NCBI GenBank assembly: GCA_049582065.1
Contig: JBAUTF010000333.1
Coordinates: forward strand, 1 to 39,499
Length of the DNA: 39,499 nucleotides
DNA from: DATKSS01 sp049582065
Lineage (GTDB): Bacteria; Chloroflexota; Dormibacteria; Dormibacterales; Dormibacteraceae
Reading direction: 5' to 3'
The notes below the pieces were generated by a model. That model had not been told where the DNA came from, did no database searches, and saw nothing but the letters and a program-made list of their open reading frames with translations. The position numbers and the translations under genes are program-made. This document shows positions 16,419 to 25,539 of this stretch, one piece after another (the stretch's first letter is position 1; the number at the start of each line of letters is the position of its first letter).

Positions 16419-17452
16419 CCGCGCTGGCATCCATGGTGTCGGGCGATTCCGCACCCCATCCTGCGACGGTCGGACCCGTCCTTGATGTTGCTGGCCTTTC
16501 GACCTCATTCGAGACGCGTGCGGGTCGGGTTCAGGCGGTTGACGACGTGTCCTTCTCGGTCGCGCCGGGGGAAGTCGTTGGGCTCGTCGGCGAGAGCGGA
16601 TCGGGAAAGACGGTCACGTCGCTGTCCCTGCTCCGGCTACTGCCGTCCTCCGCGCGCACCAGCGGCCGCGTGATATTCGAGGGCCGAGACGTCATGTCGC
16701 TGCGTGGTGAGCAGCTACGCCAGCTGCGTGGCGGCCGGATCTCGATGGTGTTCCAGGACCCCATGACCTCGCTGGACCCGGTGTTCACCGTCGGCTCTCA
16801 GATGATCGGCGCGCTCCGCGCGCACCAGCGGATCTCGCGGTCCGAGGCGCTGCGGCGATCGGCGTCGCTACTCGAACAGGTTGGCATTCCCGACGTCGTC
16901 ACGCGCCTGGGCCAGTACCCCCACGAGCTCTCCGGCGGCATGCGCCAGCGCGTGCTCATCGCCATGGCGCTGTCCAATGACCCGGCGCTCCTCATCGCCG
17001 ACGAACCGACAACCGCGCTCGACGTAACCATCCAGGCGCAGATCCTTAGCCTGCTCAGAGACATCAATGCGCGAACGCGGATGTCGATCATCCTCGTCAC
17101 CCACGACCTAGGAGTTGTCGCCGGTCTCTGCGACCGAGTCCTGGTCATGTACGGCGGGCGGCTGGTTGAGTCGGCACCGGTCCACGACCTCTTCCGCAGC
17201 CCCGAGCATCCGTACACAGCCGGCCTGCTGGACTCTGTCGTTCGCCTCGATCAGGACCGCAACCGTCGACTGTCAGTGATTGAGGGCTCGCCACCTCTGC
17301 TCATCGACCCGGTGCCGTGCTGTCCGTTCAACCCTCGCTGTGCCTATTCTGTCGACCGCTGCCGCGAAGCCGTGCCGGCGCTGACCCCTCGCGCGGTCGG
17401 CCGCAGCGCCGCCTGCTTCCGAACGGAGGGGCCGCATGAACCGCTCCGCTGA
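16415..17452 (+). CDS. ABC importer ATPase, OppD/DppD type
   Basis: A 345-residue ATPase. The Walker A is GESGSGKT at 59-66, the Q-loop VFQDPMTSLDP, the signature LSGGMRQRV, Walker B LLIADEPTTALD and the switch His in VTHDLGVV. The C-terminal oligopeptide extension has the Cys cluster CCPFNPRCAYSVDRC that can hold an iron-sulfur cluster in DppD relatives. The ATG at 16415 overlaps the OppC stop (ATGA); longer in-frame extension upstream lies within OppC. It works as a heterodimer with the next gene product. Confidence 0.94.
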   Translation: MTALASMVSGDSAPHPATVGPVLDVAGLSTSFETRAGRVQAVDDVSFSVAPGEVVGLVGESGSGKTVTSLSLLRLLPSSARTSGRVIFEGRDVMSLRGEQLRQLRGGRISMVFQDPMTSLDPVFTVGSQMIGALRAHQRISRSEALRRSASLLEQVGIPDVVTRLGQYPHELSGGMRQRVLIAMALSNDPALLIADEPTTALDVTIQAQILSLLRDINARTRMSIILVTHDLGVVAGLCDRVLVMYGGRLVESAPVHDLFRSPEHPYTAGLLDSVVRLDQDRNRRLSVIEGSPPLLIDPVPCCPFNPRCAYSVDRCREAVPALTPRAVGRSAACFRTEGPHEPLR

Positions 17453-18449
17453 CATCCTTCTTTCCGTTGAGGGGTTGAAGACACACTTTGCGTCGCGTCG
17501 CCACCACGGCGTCGTCAAAGCCGTCGACGGCGTCGACCTTGCGATCTCCCGTGGCGGCTCGCTCGGACTCGTCGGCGAGAGTGGTTCGGGCAAGTCCACG
17601 GTCGCGCGCACCATCGTCCGGCTGGAGGACCCGACCGACGGACGCATCATCTTCGACGGCGTCGATCTCGCTTCGTTGTCGGGTGCGGCCATGCGGCGCA
17701 TTCGGCGTCGCGTGCAGATGGTATTCCAGGACCCCTACGCGTCACTCAACCCGCGCATGCGACTCGGGGACATCGTCGCTGAGCCCTTCTTGCTCCACGA
17801 GAGCATGAACAAGCAGGAGGCGTGGCAGGCGGCAGTGGCCCTGCTGGCCCGTGTCGGATTGGACCGCGACTCAGCCGTTCGCTACCCGCACGAGTTCTCT
17901 GGAGGGCAGCGACAGCGCGTGGGCGTCGCACGCGCTGTCGCCGCCAAGCCCGACCTCATCGTCGCGGACGAGCCCGTGTCGGCGCTCGATGTGTCGATCC
18001 GCGCACAACTGCTCAACCTGCTGAAGGATCTTCAGGAGGAGTTTCAGCTCACCTATCTCTTTATCTCCCATGATCTCAGTGTCGTGCGCTACGTCTGCGA
18101 CCGCGTCGCGATCATGTACCTCGGCCGCATTGTCGAGGAGGGTGACTGCGACGCCATCTTTGAGTCACCGAGACACCCATACACGCGCGCACTGCTCTCC
18201 GCCGTCCCCATCGCCGATCCGGATCTCGAGAGGCAGCGCGTCGCCCAACTGCTTCCAGGCGAAATGCCGTCGCCACTCTCGCCACCATCGGGTTGCCGCT
18301 TCCACACCCGATGCCCGGTCGCGATGCCGCAGTGCGCGCAGGTAGACCCGCCGTTTGTCGTCGTCGGGGCCGGACACCGCGCGGCCTGCCTGCTGGTCGC
18401 TGATGAGGAGCGAGTAGCCCTGGCGTCGGTGTCCGCCGGCTCGGCATGA
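17436..18449 (+). CDS. ABC importer ATPase, OppF/DppF type
   Basis: A 337-residue ATPase partner of the preceding gene. Walker A GESGSGKST begins at residue 47, the Q-loop is VFQDPYASLNP, the signature FSGGQRQRVGVARA, Walker B LIVADEPVSALD and the switch His is in ISHDLSVV. The C-terminal motif SGCRFHTRCPVAMPQC is the usual OppF tail. The start overlaps the OppD gene by 17 bases and the stop overlaps the MFS gene by four. Confidence 0.94.
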   Translation: MNRSADILLSVEGLKTHFASRRHHGVVKAVDGVDLAISRGGSLGLVGESGSGKSTVARTIVRLEDPTDGRIIFDGVDLASLSGAAMRRIRRRVQMVFQDPYASLNPRMRLGDIVAEPFLLHESMNKQEAWQAAVALLARVGLDRDSAVRYPHEFSGGQRQRVGVARAVAAKPDLIVADEPVSALDVSIRAQLLNLLKDLQEEFQLTYLFISHDLSVVRYVCDRVAIMYLGRIVEEGDCDAIFESPRHPYTRALLSAVPIADPDLERQRVAQLLPGEMPSPLSPPSGCRFHTRCPVAMPQCAQVDPPFVVVGAGHRAACLLVADEERVALASVSAGSA

Positions 18450-19864
18450 TCGTTGTGCGGCGGACTGTCTCCGCCGCGGACACTGCGACGCCGCCGGCAT
18501 CGGGTGGAGTCCCTTGGTACGTCATTGCCCCGCTGTTGCTCGGCACCTTCATGGGGACCGTCAACAACAACATCGTCACCGTGCCGCTCAACGCCATCGT
18601 TCGCGATCTCGGCGTCGGGGTGGGCGAGGGGGCACTGGTAGTCATCGCCTTCAACATCACAGTCGCGGCGCTCATGCCACTCGCCGGCTGGGCGGGTGAC
18701 CGGATCGGACGGCGGCGTGTGTTCTGCTATGCCGTCGTTGGCGTCGGTGTGGGCGCGCTCGGCGCGTCCTTCGCTCCCAACCTCGCGACTCTGGTGCTGT
18801 TCCGCGCCCTGCAGGGTGCCGCCAGCGCCTCGGTGCTTCCCGCCGTGCTCGGCATCATCACTGAGTTGATTGGCGCCGACCGCCGCGGCCGAGCGGTGGG
18901 CTTGTGGGCGGGCGCCAACGGCCTCGGCCAAGCGGTAGGTCCGCCGCTGGGCGGGTTGATCACCGGTTTCGTGGGGTGGCGCTGGATCTTTGCGCCGACG
19001 GTGGCAATCGCTGTCATCGCTCTGTTGACGACGCTGCGTTTCGTACCCTCTGATCACAGTCGCGTGGTGAGCCTCGAGTGGCGCGGCGCCGCCTCGCTGA
19101 CCGGCGGCGCGGCGCTTTTGCTCACCGCCGCTGCGGCGGTGCCCATCACCGGCCTCCGATCCGCCCCAGTACTGGTGCCCTTGGTACTCGGCATGCTCCT
19201 GCTCCTACTCTTCTGGCGCGCGATCCACCGCGTCGCGGTACCCTTCATCCCGCCATCGCTCCTCGTGGAGCGCGCGTACCTGCGTAGCTCACTGTCCGCG
19301 GCGACGCAGATGTTCTGCCTCGGTGTGATGCTGCTCGGCGTTCCGCTCTACCTGACCCGTGCGGCTGGAGTTGACGTCGGCCGGGCCGGTCTGCTGGTGT
19401 TCGCCCTGCCTGCGCTGATGACAATGTTCGCACCGGTTGCCGGCTTCAGCACCGAGCGCTGGGGCGGCCGCATGACTCTGCGGGCCGGACTCAGCCTGCT
19501 ATTGATGAGTCAAATCGCGCTTGGATTGATGCTTCAGTCCGACAGCGCCACGGGCGCCGCCCTCGTCGTGGCTCTCGCCGGGGCCGGCGTAGGGGTCGCC
19601 CTCATCCAGACCTCGGCTGCGACGGGGGCCACCCGCTCGATGGCGGGACGGGTTGGTGCGGGTCTTGGTCTCTTCAACCTACTGAGATTCGCAGGCTCGG
19701 GGTTGGGGGCGGCGTGGGTCGCCGGGGTGGTCAGCGCCGGCGGCGCCTTCTCACTGATCTTCGCAGGCGCGTCCGTAGCCGGCCTGCTCGGTCTTCTGGC
19801 CGCGTTCCTTCCAGGACGCGAGGAGCAACCCAAGGTAATCACAGCAGAGGTGTCGGATGCCTAG
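18446..19864 (+). CDS. MFS transporter, DHA2-like (about 14 helices)
   Basis: A 472-residue membrane protein of the major facilitator superfamily. The family motif A appears as GWAGDRIGRRRVF after the second helix, with a conserved motif region FRALQGAASASVLPAVLGII in helix 4 and a central linker; hydrophobic segments suggest 14 helices as in DHA2 drug:H+ antiporters. It closes the importer operon (ATGA overlap with OppF). It could export a by-product or toxic intermediate, or import an alternative substrate; the sequence does not say which. Confidence 0.88.
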   Translation: MIVVRRTVSAADTATPPASGGVPWYVIAPLLLGTFMGTVNNNIVTVPLNAIVRDLGVGVGEGALVVIAFNITVAALMPLAGWAGDRIGRRRVFCYAVVGVGVGALGASFAPNLATLVLFRALQGAASASVLPAVLGIITELIGADRRGRAVGLWAGANGLGQAVGPPLGGLITGFVGWRWIFAPTVAIAVIALLTTLRFVPSDHSRVVSLEWRGAASLTGGAALLLTAAAAVPITGLRSAPVLVPLVLGMLLLLLFWRAIHRVAVPFIPPSLLVERAYLRSSLSAATQMFCLGVMLLGVPLYLTRAAGVDVGRAGLLVFALPALMTMFAPVAGFSTERWGGRMTLRAGLSLLLMSQIALGLMLQSDSATGAALVVALAGAGVGVALIQTSAATGATRSMAGRVGAGLGLFNLLRFAGSGLGAAWVAGVVSAGGAFSLIFAGASVAGLLGLLAAFLPGREEQPKVITAEVSDA

Positions 19865-19898
19865 GCCATATGACCGCGACCGGATGAGCTCCCTCGCC

Positions 19899-20540
19899 TC
19901 AGGTTTCCCAGTGCGACATCGCCTCCCTGATGTGGCTCTCCATTGCGAGGCGCCCCTGGACCGGATCGGCAGAGGCGATCGCGTCGCGGAGCTGCCTGTG
20001 CTGCTCCCACGCCATACTCCCCTGCCGCTCGAGAAGGACCGAGAACACCATCTCGGTACGCTGGCGCAGTGGATTGAGCACAAGGTGCAGATAGGGGTTC
20101 TGCGCGGCCCGCTCCATCGCGAGATGGAAGTCGCGGTGCCACATGGCTGCTCCGACAGCGTCGCCGGACTCCGACGCTGCCAGACCCATCTTGACGCACC
20201 GGCTCAACTCGTCGATGTCCTCCGGCCTGCGGCGGGTCGCCGCCATTTCGGCGGTGAAGCCCTCGATGGCGATGCGCAACTCCTGGATGTGTTTGATGTC
20301 GGTGCCGTCGACGACCGCGACGCGCGCGCCCCTGCGAGGAACGACCTCGACGAGCCCGGTGGCTTCCAGCAGTCGGATCGCTTCACGCACGGGGATACGC
20401 GATACCCCGAACTGCTCGGCCAGGTCCGCCTCAATGAGACGGGCGCCGGGCAGGAGTTGCTGCGACAGGATCATGGAGCGAATGTCCTCAGCAATCAGCT
20501 CGCCCAATGGGCGATGGGAGCGACTGGCGGTGGCGATCAC
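19899..20540 (-). CDS. GntR-family regulator, FCD subgroup
   Basis: A 213-residue regulator from the GTG at 20540. The N-terminal winged helix has the GntR pattern (IAEDIRSMILSQQLLPG, EADLAEQFGVSRIPVREAIR, RRGARVAVV). The C-terminal FCD all-helical domain keeps the metal-site residues (HRDFHLAMERA, EQHRQLRDAI, MESHIREA). FCD regulators usually bind carboxylic acids and repress catabolic genes. The frame is open to 20615, but the extra residues would form an unlikely hydrophobic leader, so the GTG is preferred. It is convergent with the importer operon (34 bases) and divergent from the operon at 20648, so it probably controls both and itself. Confidence 0.85.
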   Translation of the reverse strand: MIATASRSHRPLGELIAEDIRSMILSQQLLPGARLIEADLAEQFGVSRIPVREAIRLLEATGLVEVVPRRGARVAVVDGTDIKHIQELRIAIEGFTAEMAATRRRPEDIDELSRCVKMGLAASESGDAVGAAMWHRDFHLAMERAAQNPYLHLVLNPLRQRTEMVFSVLLERQGSMAWEQHRQLRDAIASADPVQGRLAMESHIREAMSHWET

Positions 20541-20545
20541 CGCAA

Positions 20546-20598
20546 TGATCGACAGGAGAACGAACACACAACCCAAAGACCATACCGCGCGTCGATCA
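20546..20598. promoter_or_regulatory. spaced inverted repeat in the GntR / HbpS-operon divergent region
   Basis: TGATCGAC at 20546-20553 and GTCGATCA at 20591-20598 are perfect inverted copies, 45 bases centre to centre, filling the space between the regulator start and the HbpS-like gene. Two separated arms may act as operator sites, but 8-bp arms in a ~107-bp spacer could occur by chance. Confidence 0.3.
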
Positions 20599-20647
20599 CT
20601 AGCGGCATCGCACAAGCATCAGCAACAGCGCAGTCGGGAGGTTGACC

Positions 20648-21055
20648 ATGGGCAAGATCACGCTCGAGGAAGCACGCAAGGTGGTGCGGGCAGGACTCGA
20701 ATCAGGGCGCGAGCAGGGGGTCGGCATGGGCATCGCCGTGGTGGACTATGCGGGTCAGATCGTTGCCTTCGAGCGCGCCGACGACGCGATGTGGATCGTC
20801 TCCGAGATCGCGTGGCGGAAGGCGCGAACCTCCGCGGCCTTCGGCAAGCCGACCGCGGATCGCGAGCAGGCGTGGGCGCAGCGGCCGTTCTTTGCCCAGA
20901 GCGTGGTGGGGCTCGGCGATTTCATCGTCGGCAAGGGCGCGGTGCCGCTCTGGCGGGACGGTGAGGTGGTGGGTGCGGTCGGTGCCAGCGGCGGCCACCC
21001 CGACCAGGACCACGTCGCCGCCGAAGCGGGCGCGGCAGCGTTCGCCTCCTCGTAG
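20648..21055 (+). CDS. HbpS/GlcG-family small protein (DUF336)
   Basis: A 135-residue protein of the GlcG/HbpS (also PduO C-terminal) family, recognised from MGIAVVDYAGQIVAFERAD, KARTSAAFGKPT, VVGLGDFIVGKGAVPLW and VVGAVGASGGHPDQDHVAAEAG. Some members bind haem or corrinoid; many sit in operons for glycolate, diol or aromatic catabolism without a defined role. The ATG at 20648 is chosen because GGGAGG lies six bases before it; a TTG at 20642 is also in frame. It is the first gene of the second plus-strand operon. Confidence 0.85.
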   Translation: MGKITLEEARKVVRAGLESGREQGVGMGIAVVDYAGQIVAFERADDAMWIVSEIAWRKARTSAAFGKPTADREQAWAQRPFFAQSVVGLGDFIVGKGAVPLWRDGEVVGAVGASGGHPDQDHVAAEAGAAAFASS

Positions 21056-21066
21056 CCGACCATCGC

Positions 21067-22206
21067 ATGTACTTCGGGCTGACCTTCAAAGAGGACGGTT
21101 GGGCGCAGCGCACCGCTTCCGCCATGAGGGAGTTCGCGGCAGAGCACCGCGCAGCGTTCGACGCGTCATCACGCAACGCATCCTTCCCACGTGATCTGTA
21201 CCGCGAGATGGGTCGTCGTGGCTGGATCGGTCCGCTCACACCGGTTGCCGACGGCGGCGCCGGGGGCGGAGTCGCGGAGTACTGCCTCATCGAGGAGGAG
21301 GTTGGCCGGCACCGCATGGTGTCGCCGCAGATCTCCATACAGGGTCAGTGCTGGTTGATCGCCTGGGGGACAGCCGAGCAGCGCGCCCGGCTACTGCCGG
21401 GGATCGCCTCCGGCGAAGTCATCTTCTCGGAGAGCATCTCCGAGCCCGGCGTCGGGTCGTCGCTCAAGCTGATGCGCAGCACCGCGAGGCGGTCGAACGG
21501 CGATTGGGTCATCAACGGCACCAAGTGTCACGTCAACCTCGGCCATCAGTGCGACGTGACGATCTTCTTCGCCATGGCGGCGGAGGGCCTCACCGCGTTC
21601 CTTGTCGATAGAGAGTCGCCGGGCGTCTCGACGCGACAGACCGATCCGATCGGGCTCCGCATGATCCCCACCGCCGACATTCTGTTCGAGGATGTGCGCG
21701 TCCCCGAGTCGGCAATGCTCGGCACTCTCGGCGGCGGTATGGACACGTTCCTGACCACCTTCAACACCAGCCGTCTCGGCAACGCTTCCGAACTCATCGG
21801 ATGGTCGCGCCGCGCGCTCGCGGAGGCGATCTCGTACGCCCGTCAGCGCGAGATCGGCAACGGTGTCGTCACCGATTTCCAGGGCATCCAATGGACGGTT
21901 GCAGACTGCTACGGTGAACTCTACGGCGCATCGCTGGCCCGCGATAGGGCCGCCATGCTGGTGGACTCGGGTGGCGATCACGCGCTGGAGACCACCCTCG
22001 CCAAGAAGCTTGCCATCGATGCCGCGGAGCGGTGCATCAATCAGGCCTTCGCGCTGGTTGGCTCCCACGGCCTCTACACCGACACAGATTTCGGGGACCT
22101 TCTCCACGACATGAAGGTGCTCCGCGTCGCTGGTGGCTCACTCGAGGTGCTGCGCAACTATGCAGCCCGGCGAGTTCTCCGGGACCCGAAGGCGGCGGGC
22201 CTGTGA
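21067..22206 (+). CDS. acyl-CoA dehydrogenase
   Basis: A 379-residue flavoprotein of the acyl-CoA dehydrogenase family. It shows the N-terminal helical domain, the middle beta-domain segment (SESISEPGVGSS, WVINGTKCHVNLGHQCD), and the C-terminal helical domain ending VAGGSLEVLRNYAARRVL, where E360 is the expected catalytic base. These enzymes introduce a 2,3-double bond into an acyl-CoA and hand electrons to ETF; here a fused ETF is encoded at 6297-8147. It starts 11 bases after the HbpS-like gene and overlaps the acyl-CoA synthetase by four bases (GTGA). Closest subtypes look like crotonobetainyl-CoA or short branched acyl-CoA enzymes, but the substrate is not determined. Confidence 0.9.
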   Translation: MYFGLTFKEDGWAQRTASAMREFAAEHRAAFDASSRNASFPRDLYREMGRRGWIGPLTPVADGGAGGGVAEYCLIEEEVGRHRMVSPQISIQGQCWLIAWGTAEQRARLLPGIASGEVIFSESISEPGVGSSLKLMRSTARRSNGDWVINGTKCHVNLGHQCDVTIFFAMAAEGLTAFLVDRESPGVSTRQTDPIGLRMIPTADILFEDVRVPESAMLGTLGGGMDTFLTTFNTSRLGNASELIGWSRRALAEAISYARQREIGNGVVTDFQGIQWTVADCYGELYGASLARDRAAMLVDSGGDHALETTLAKKLAIDAAERCINQAFALVGSHGLYTDTDFGDLLHDMKVLRVAGGSLEVLRNYAARRVLRDPKAAGL

Positions 22207-23693
22207 CCGACAATCTGGCGCAACTCTTTTTTGCCGCCGCGACCCTCCGTCCCGACGCGCGATTCGGGATGGCCTCGGATCCGTGGACGCTGCTGCGGTC
22301 GGTGGCCACGTCAGGGCGCGCGGCCGCGGCGTTTCGTCAATCAGGGCTGAAGCCGGGCGACCGGGTGGCGCTCATCGGCGACACGTCGATGAGCTATCTG
22401 CTGGCATGGATGGCTCTGCACATGCTCGGCGCCGAGGTGGCGCTCATCAATCCCACCTTCCCCGCTGAGTTGCTGACCGCGATGCTCGCTGACCTCGAGC
22501 CGCATGCGGTGATCTGGTCGGGTCGTTCCCCGGATTTTGCAACGGCTCCTGCGGTGGCTCACCTCGACGCGTCCGATCTGGCTATGGGGCGGTTGCGTGT
22601 CGGAGGGGTGGTGATCGAGATAGCCGCCCTGTCCGGGGTCGCATCGGGCGCGCAGCGACAGCCGCTTGACATCGCCGGCTACATGCACACGTCCGGCACT
22701 ACGGGCACACCCAAGTTCTGCGCCCAGACGCACAGCTACTTCCTCCGCCTCGGCCGCTTTATCGCCGACTCCTTATGCCTGTCACCAGCCGACACAGTGG
22801 TGGCACCGCTACCCATGTTCCATATCAACCCGCTTGGCTATGGGGTCGTGGGCGCGCTGACGGCGCAGGCCGACGTGCTCACGGTGCCGCGCTTCTCCGC
22901 GAGCCAATTCTGGCCAACCGTGCTCGCGACAGACGCGACCGTCCTTGTGCTGCACGCGCCACCCGTGGAGATCCTCAAGCGGGCCACAACGGCCGAAGAC
23001 GCGGCGGGACACAGGGTGCGGGCGGTGTTTTACGCCGACGAAGAATTCCTCAGCCGCTTCGGTGTGCCGCTCGGTCTCTCGTGCTACGGCTCCACGGAAG
23101 CCGCCGGGCTCACCCACACCTGGGCGTGGCGCAGAGGCGAGGCCACATCCATCCCTGAGGGGATGGCGCGATATGGCGGACGGGCGCGCCCTGACGTCGC
23201 CTGGACCGTCGACGCGGATGGCGAGATCCTGGTGCGCGGTGACCGGCCCGGGGTGCTCTTCTCCGGTTACAGGCGCGGAGCGACGCTTGAGGATCCACTG
23301 GACGGAGATGGCTGGTTCCACACCGGCGACCTTGGACGTGTCGACGAACGCGGCAACCTCATCTTCATCGAACGTGGCTCGGAGTCGATCCGAGTGCGAG
23401 GCGAATACGTGCCGATTGCTTTTGTCGAGCAGCGCTTCGCCGACATCGAGACGGTGCACGAGGCGGCAGTGTGGCGTCGAGCCTCGGGGCTCGTCGACGA
23501 CGACCTCGTTCTCTTCATCGTCGGCGACGGGCTGCCGCTGGAGGACATCCGCCGTGTCGCGGGAACGCTCCCGTCGTTCATGCGACCGACCTCCGTCGCG
23601 CGCATCGCCGCGATGCCGCGCGACGGAGCCGTGGGCAAGCTGCGCCGCCGCTTGCTCGACAGCGTGGCGCCGCTCGAGGCGAGCGCTCTGTGA
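22203..23693 (+). CDS. acyl-CoA synthetase (class I adenylate-forming)
   Basis: A 496-residue AMP-forming CoA ligase. Core motifs are complete: A3 TSGTTGTPK at 163-171, A5 CYGSTEAAG around 295-302, A7 GWFHTGDLG at 370-378 and the catalytic C-terminal Lys K479 in GAVGKLRRRLL. It makes an acyl-CoA from a carboxylic acid, ATP and CoA, probably the substrate of the acyl-CoA dehydrogenase just upstream. The start is a GTG whose last bases form the preceding stop (GTGA). The general look is that of CaiC-like carnitine/crotonobetaine ligases, but I cannot fix the acid. Confidence 0.9.
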   Translation: MTDNLAQLFFAAATLRPDARFGMASDPWTLLRSVATSGRAAAAFRQSGLKPGDRVALIGDTSMSYLLAWMALHMLGAEVALINPTFPAELLTAMLADLEPHAVIWSGRSPDFATAPAVAHLDASDLAMGRLRVGGVVIEIAALSGVASGAQRQPLDIAGYMHTSGTTGTPKFCAQTHSYFLRLGRFIADSLCLSPADTVVAPLPMFHINPLGYGVVGALTAQADVLTVPRFSASQFWPTVLATDATVLVLHAPPVEILKRATTAEDAAGHRVRAVFYADEEFLSRFGVPLGLSCYGSTEAAGLTHTWAWRRGEATSIPEGMARYGGRARPDVAWTVDADGEILVRGDRPGVLFSGYRRGATLEDPLDGDGWFHTGDLGRVDERGNLIFIERGSESIRVRGEYVPIAFVEQRFADIETVHEAAVWRRASGLVDDDLVLFIVGDGLPLEDIRRVAGTLPSFMRPTSVARIAAMPRDGAVGKLRRRLLDSVAPLEASAL

Positions 23694-24508
23694 GCGGCGG
23701 GATCGTCGACCTCCACGTCCACTCCGCCCCCAGCCTGCTCCCGCGTCATACCGATGACCGGGGCACCGCCGAGTCGGCTCAGCGAGCCGGCATCGAGCAG
23801 TTCGTCCTCAAGGCACATGAGGGATCCACCGCGGAGCGCGCGCTGCTCCTCGGTGGCGGCGCGGTGGGCGGCATCGTGCTCAACAGCCCCGTTGGGGGCG
23901 CCAACCCGGACGCAGTCCGTGTGGCCGCGCGCTTCGGTGCGCGCGTGGCATGGATGCCGACCATCTCATCACCGGCGCACAAGCGAGCCAATCGCAGTCC
24001 CGAGCTGTCCGCGCACCGCAGCGTCGATTTCACCGCCGTCCCGATCTGCGACGGCAACGCCATACAGCGTGCATGGCTACCGGTGTTCGAAGAGGTTGCC
24101 GCGGCCGACATGGTGCTCGCCTCGGGACACGCGACGATCGATGAGGCGATCACCGCGTTCAAGGCAGCGCAGCGGGCGGGCGTGCGACGCTTTCTGGTGA
24201 ATCACCCGTTGATGCCGTTCCTCGGCTGGCGCGACGAGCACGCCGCCATCCTGCGCGCCTTGGGAGCGCATCTAGAGGTGGGAGCTCTCGCCGACCTGAT
24301 CGCTGCGGATGGTAACGAGGGCACGGCGCACCTCCTGAGCGTCTACCCAACGGAACTAGTCGTGTTCGGAAGCGACCTCGGTCACGCCAATTATCCCGCG
24401 CTTGACTCCGGCATCGCGGCCTGGGTGACGCAGTGCGAGCCGGTGGTCGGCGAAGCACTGCTCGCACGAATCATGTCGACGAACGGTCATGAGTTGTTGG
24501 CTGCATGA
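23690..24508 (+). CDS. DUF6282-type amidohydrolase-like metal hydrolase
   Basis: A 272-residue TIM-barrel metal hydrolase of the type annotated as DUF6282. Possible metal ligands: VDLHVHSAPSLLPRH at the N-terminus (H9, H11), LKAHEG, LASGHAT, LVNHPLM and FGSDLGH, spaced as in amidohydrolase/PHP-like enzymes. The family has no well-known reaction; ring amides or lactones are typical guesses. A GTG start overlaps the synthetase stop (GTGA), and its own stop overlaps the next start (ATGA). Its position between a CoA ligase and a beta-decarboxylating dehydrogenase suggests it prepares a hydroxy acid, which is speculative. Confidence 0.75.
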   Translation: MSGGIVDLHVHSAPSLLPRHTDDRGTAESAQRAGIEQFVLKAHEGSTAERALLLGGGAVGGIVLNSPVGGANPDAVRVAARFGARVAWMPTISSPAHKRANRSPELSAHRSVDFTAVPICDGNAIQRAWLPVFEEVAAADMVLASGHATIDEAITAFKAAQRAGVRRFLVNHPLMPFLGWRDEHAAILRALGAHLEVGALADLIAADGNEGTAHLLSVYPTELVVFGSDLGHANYPALDSGIAAWVTQCEPVVGEALLARIMSTNGHELLAA

Positions 24509-25539
24509 TCCGTGTCGCACTGCTCCCCGGGGACGGCATCGGCGCCGAAGTCATGCAAGGGCCTGCGGAACTGCTCCGCACAGTCCCGGTGGAGGTCACC
24601 GGTCCCTGGCCCATCGGCAGTTCCGCGTTTGCCGCGCACCGCACTGGCCTGCCCGAGGTGACCCTGACCGCCTGCGAGGCCGCCGATGCCATCTTGCTTG
24701 GGGCCGTTGGTGACCATCCCGGTGTCGACCTGCCCGGGTATCGCACCGAGCTACCGCTGCTGAAGCTCCGCGAGCACTTCGGTCTCCGAATCAGTCTTCG
24801 CGACATCTGGCGTGACGGACAGCGGCCCTTGACCATCGTGCGCAATCTTCTCGGCGGCGCGTACGGCGCCGAGTCGACCCGGCGCGAAAGCGACGGCACG
24901 ATTGCCGCCTCGGACGAAATCATCCTTGAACCGGACCGCATTGCTGAGTTGGCACAACTCGCCTGCGGATACATCGAGCTACGCCCAGGCGCACGCCTGT
25001 TCTCGGTCGACAAGGCTAACCTCTTTGCCACCAGCCGCCTCTGGCGTCATGTGGTCACCAGGATCAGCGCGACTCACGGCATCGAGGTTGCCCACCGGCA
25101 TGTCGACCGCGCGGCCTTTGAACTTGCGAGCCGCCAGCTTCCTGATGCGGTCTTGCTCACCGAGGGCATCTTCGGTGACATCCTGAGCGATCTAGCCGCA
25201 GGGCGCGCCGGCTCGATTGCTTTGGGCGCATCGGCGAGCGTTCACCCCGGCAAGCCCGCGCGAGGTCGGTGCGTCGGCCTCTTCGAACCCCTTCATGGGT
25301 CGGCGCCACTGCACACCGGTAAGAACATGGCGAACCCGGCAGGCGCGTATTTGGCGCTGGCGAGTCTCCTCGAGTGGTTTCCGGAGACAGCGGATTTAGC
25401 CCCGGGGGTACGAGCTGCGCTGACGACCGCGATGCGCGTAGGGCCGCGTACGTACGACCTGGCTCCGGTCGGCGGGCCTGTGAGCACGACAAGCGCGTTC
25501 TCGGAACGAGTTAACCGCGCGTTCGAGCTAGCCAGTTGA
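24505..25539 (+). CDS. isopropylmalate/tartrate dehydrogenase-like enzyme
   Basis: A 344-residue member of the metal- and NAD-dependent beta-decarboxylating dehydrogenase family (isocitrate, isopropylmalate and tartrate dehydrogenases). Visible: LPGDGIGAEV at the N-terminus, substrate Arg residues in KLREHFGLR and VRNLLGGAY, the catalytic pair Y120 and K170 (SVDKANLF), metal ligands D201, D225 and D229 (GIFGDILSD), and the NAD loop EPLHGSAPLHTGKNMANP. True LeuB normally reads NMFGDILSDE and GGIYFG, so this is a paralogue. No leucine genes are nearby. It more likely oxidises and decarboxylates a substituted malate or tartrate in the catabolic pathway. ATGA and TTGA overlaps join it to both neighbours. 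Confidence 0.85.
   Translation: MIRVALLPGDGIGAEVMQGPAELLRTVPVEVTGPWPIGSSAFAAHRTGLPEVTLTACEAADAILLGAVGDHPGVDLPGYRTELPLLKLREHFGLRISLRDIWRDGQRPLTIVRNLLGGAYGAESTRRESDGTIAASDEIILEPDRIAELAQLACGYIELRPGARLFSVDKANLFATSRLWRHVVTRISATHGIEVAHRHVDRAAFELASRQLPDAVLLTEGIFGDILSDLAAGRAGSIALGASASVHPGKPARGRCVGLFEPLHGSAPLHTGKNMANPAGAYLALASLLEWFPETADLAPGVRAALTTAMRVGPRTYDLAPVGGPVSTTSAFSERVNRAFELAS

Noticed and set aside
24505..25539. Leucine-biosynthesis leuB
   Set aside because: Signature loops differ and leuA, leuC and leuD are absent; the operon is catabolic.
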